Assembly (NCBI GenBank): GCA_947457075.1
Contig: CANGUG010000005.1
Span: forward strand, 62,001 to 126,000
Reading direction: 5' to 3'
Source of the DNA: Bacteroidota bacterium
Lineage (GTDB): Bacteria; Bacteroidota; Bacteroidia; Chitinophagales; Chitinophagaceae
Length of the DNA stretch: 64,000 bases
The translations under genes were made by a program, and so were the position numbers. Every line of letters starts with the position of its first letter. The stretch's first letter is position 1. This document shows positions 62,875-64,000 of this stretch, piece after piece. The notes beneath the pieces are model-generated. The model saw only the letters and a program-made list of their open reading frames with translations. It was not told the origin of the DNA and searched no databases.

Positions 62875-63501
62875 CTACCCTTGGATTAGTTTTACCTCCG
62901 TTAGTGCACTAAAAGAGTACACATAACCAGTAGCTACTTCCACACATTCAATTCTAATACGACGTTTTTTACCTCTTCTAAAAATACGCCCTTTCAAAGA
63001 TTCAAATAAAGCACCTTCCGGAATATGGGCAACAAAAGCATGCCCTTCTTTTTTAACCGCATCATATTTACGTAAAACCAATAATAGCGCTGTTTCCCCA
63101 TTCGCAGTAGCAGCAGGATTCAAGAGGGTTTTTTGTAAACTTTTTTGGATATCTGCAGGAAAAATTTCCATCCTAATGAATGCGGCTAATAAATTCCCGT
63201 AAATGCTTTTCCATTCTTTGCCATGTGCCTCTACCCTATTTTTGTATTGTTCAAAACAAAGTAAATGAGCGAGCTCATGTAAAAGGGTGATTAAAAACTC
63301 GTATTGATTTAAATTTCCATTAACTGAAATTTTATGATTCGCCCCTAAGGCAGCATGGCGATAATCTCCTAATACCGATTTACGTGCCTTAGTCACTGTT
63401 AAATGAACTTTATATTCATTGATAAGACTCACAACGGGATCAAATGCCCCTTCTGGTAAATAGTTACTTAATGCTTGTAATGGATGTTCAACTTTTGCCA
63501 T
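62875..63501 (-). CDS. SprT-like zinc metalloprotein
   Basis: A 208-residue protein with the zincin motif HELAH at 75-79 and a likely third ligand His93 in EAHGKEW, the layout of SprT/Spartan-type domains. The preceding NQYEFLITLLHELAHLLCFEQY stretch (split) is typical. The C-terminal half (about 150-205) is basic and has the RIECVEV segment but not the CxxC pairs of a zinc ribbon. SprT-like proteases in eukaryotes cut DNA-protein crosslinks; the bacterial role is largely unknown. It lies 10 bases after the small membrane-protein gene, so they may share a transcript. Confidence 0.82.
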   Translation of the reverse strand: MAKVEHPLQALSNYLPEGAFDPVVSLINEYKVHLTVTKARKSVLGDYRHAALGANHKISVNGNLNQYEFLITLLHELAHLLCFEQYKNRVEAHGKEWKSIYGNLLAAFIRMEIFPADIQKSLQKTLLNPAATANGETALLLVLRKYDAVKKEGHAFVAHIPEGALFESLKGRIFRRGKKRRIRIECVEVATGYVYSFSALTEVKLIQG

Positions 63502-63511
63502 TCAATAAAAT

Positions 63512-63886
63512 CTATTGCTTAATTTTTGTCCATCCCATCTCTAACCAAGTATAAACAAGGTATAAACCCATACACGCAAGTAGCGTTGGATACCCAACTG
63601 CAGCTTTTTTTTGTGTGGCATACGCCAGGGCTGCACCCGCAAATACAACCATTTTAATTAAGGTTCCTAACATGACTGAACGAACCATTGCATTTGGATT
63701 GGAGGCAACAATCATTTTTAAACGAAAAAAATTAAAAATGGACATACTCAATAACATCAAATTGACCACCAAAATGAAATTAAATTTAAACACAGTACTA
63801 TCCTTAAAGTAAGCGTAGGAAAAAATAAGCACCGCATTTGTCAATGCAAATAATAATAAAACGGGTAATAATTTTTTTATTGTCAT
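63512..63886 (-). CDS. Small four-helix membrane protein in an AtpZ-like pair
   Basis: A 124-residue inner-membrane protein with four hydrophobic segments (about 6-24, 34-53, 70-89 and 96-115). The sequence MVRSVMLGTLIKMVVFAGAALAYA followed by LLACMGLYLVYTWLEMG (both shortened here) resembles the unnamed protein that sits between atpZ/atpI and atpB in many Bacteroidota. It is therefore probably an accessory factor for the ATP synthase membrane sector, by analogy. It starts at ATG 63886, 6 bases after the partial upstream gene. atpB does not follow; the SprT-like gene does. Confidence 0.6.
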   Translation of the reverse strand: MTIKKLLPVLLLFALTNAVLIFSYAYFKDSTVFKFNFILVVNLMLLSMSIFNFFRLKMIVASNPNAMVRSVMLGTLIKMVVFAGAALAYATQKKAAVGYPTLLACMGLYLVYTWLEMGWTKIKQ

Positions 63887-63892
63887 GATATA

Positions 63893-64000
63893 TTATTTAT
63901 CAGATAGATCCCCTGATTTTTTGTTCGTTTTTTTTACGATATCCAATAAGGAAATAATAATAAACAAAAAAGGCAGCAACCAAATAAAAAGTGGAATTTG
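63893..64000 (-). CDS. AtpZ/AtpI-like protein, C-terminal fragment
   Basis: Thirty-five codons plus the TAA stop are inside the window; the gene enters from the right edge. The peptide is one membrane segment (IPLFIWLLPFLFIIISLLDIV) then a basic, Ser/Asp-ending tail (KKTNKKSGDLSDK). This resembles the second helix and tail of AtpZ/AtpI proteins, small helpers of F-type ATP synthase that may carry magnesium or assist assembly of the c-ring. The call depends on a short fragment and on the neighbouring 124-residue gene. Confidence 0.45.
   Translation of the reverse strand, partial: QIPLFIWLLPFLFIIISLLDIVKKTNKKSGDLSDK

Noticed and set aside
1..64000. Search by eye for tRNA, rRNA, tmRNA, CRISPR arrays, IS elements, integrases and phage genes
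   Set aside because: No repeat-spacer pattern, transposase or integrase motif, or cloverleaf-like T-arm was found; very short or degenerate RNA genes could still be missed without a covariance search.

Overview
The window looks like a chromosomal core region of a Bacteroidota bacterium, most likely of the family Chitinophagaceae. This is inferred from the AT-rich sequence, the Bacteroidota promoter boxes (TAnnTTTG about 20 bases before starts, occasionally with a -33 TTTG), the near absence of useful Shine-Dalgarno sequences, and marker families such as DUF3810, DUF4270, GSCFA, a TonB receptor with a carboxypeptidase-like plug domain, an adrenodoxin-type ferredoxin and a DUF5684-like signal peptidase. 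No tRNA, rRNA, CRISPR array, insertion sequence, prophage or integrase was seen. No gene-free stretch exceeds 300 bases.

Layout. 1-7.5 kb: the start of a probable phosphopantetheinyl transferase, dcd, a DUF3810 peptidase-like protein, the yceD-rpmF-plsX cluster, a cystathionine beta-synthase-like enzyme, fbaA-accD and smpB. 7.6-17 kb: smc, ftsE, purM, ribF, holA and three unrecognised proteins. 17.2-27.9 kb: an alpha-glucan locus. A five-gene minus-strand operon (glgA, glgC, an SLC45-like transporter, a secreted GH13 amylase, glgB) faces a divergent FHS-type sugar transporter plus ROK glucokinase. Together they could take up and break down maltodextrins, import and phosphorylate glucose, and store it as glycogen. 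28-36.9 kb: lipA, osmC, a fdx-iscX-kdsC-ubiA-maf run, a hydrolase, topA and a front-end fatty-acid desaturase. 37-45.6 kb: a SirB1-like protein with ogt, cdd with lepB, pdhB, an orphan TonB-dependent receptor and purC. 45.8-55.3 kb: trhO, a small membrane protein, a penicillin-acylase-family hydrolase, GSCFA, rlmB, metK, DUF4270 and a truncated GT5 protein. 55.5-64 kb: a flippase-like membrane protein, the HldE nucleotidyltransferase, an ALDH7 dehydrogenase, a subtilase, DinB, YceI, sucC, a SprT-like protein and a small-membrane-protein/AtpZ-like pair running off the end.

Most genes are ordinary housekeeping genes. Eleven convergent gene pairs occur: seven are separated by a simple hairpin terminator, two overlap tail to tail, and two hold unusual inverted-repeat or degenerate repeat DNA.

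I found no clear new defence or mobile system. The best leads are a 180-base nested palindrome between purC and trhO, with a possible degenerate relative after smpB; a GT5-like protein that has lost both the KxGGL motif and the C-terminal half and is paired with a DUF4270 lipoprotein; the unusually complete alpha-glucan locus; terminators whose arms or tails also carry promoter boxes; and two promoters placed so close to the ATG that the mRNAs may be leaderless. Many starts were moved from upstream TTG/GTG codons to internal ATGs, and each entry says so. UbiA, KdsC and a 151-residue protein appear to use TTG, and smc uses GTG.
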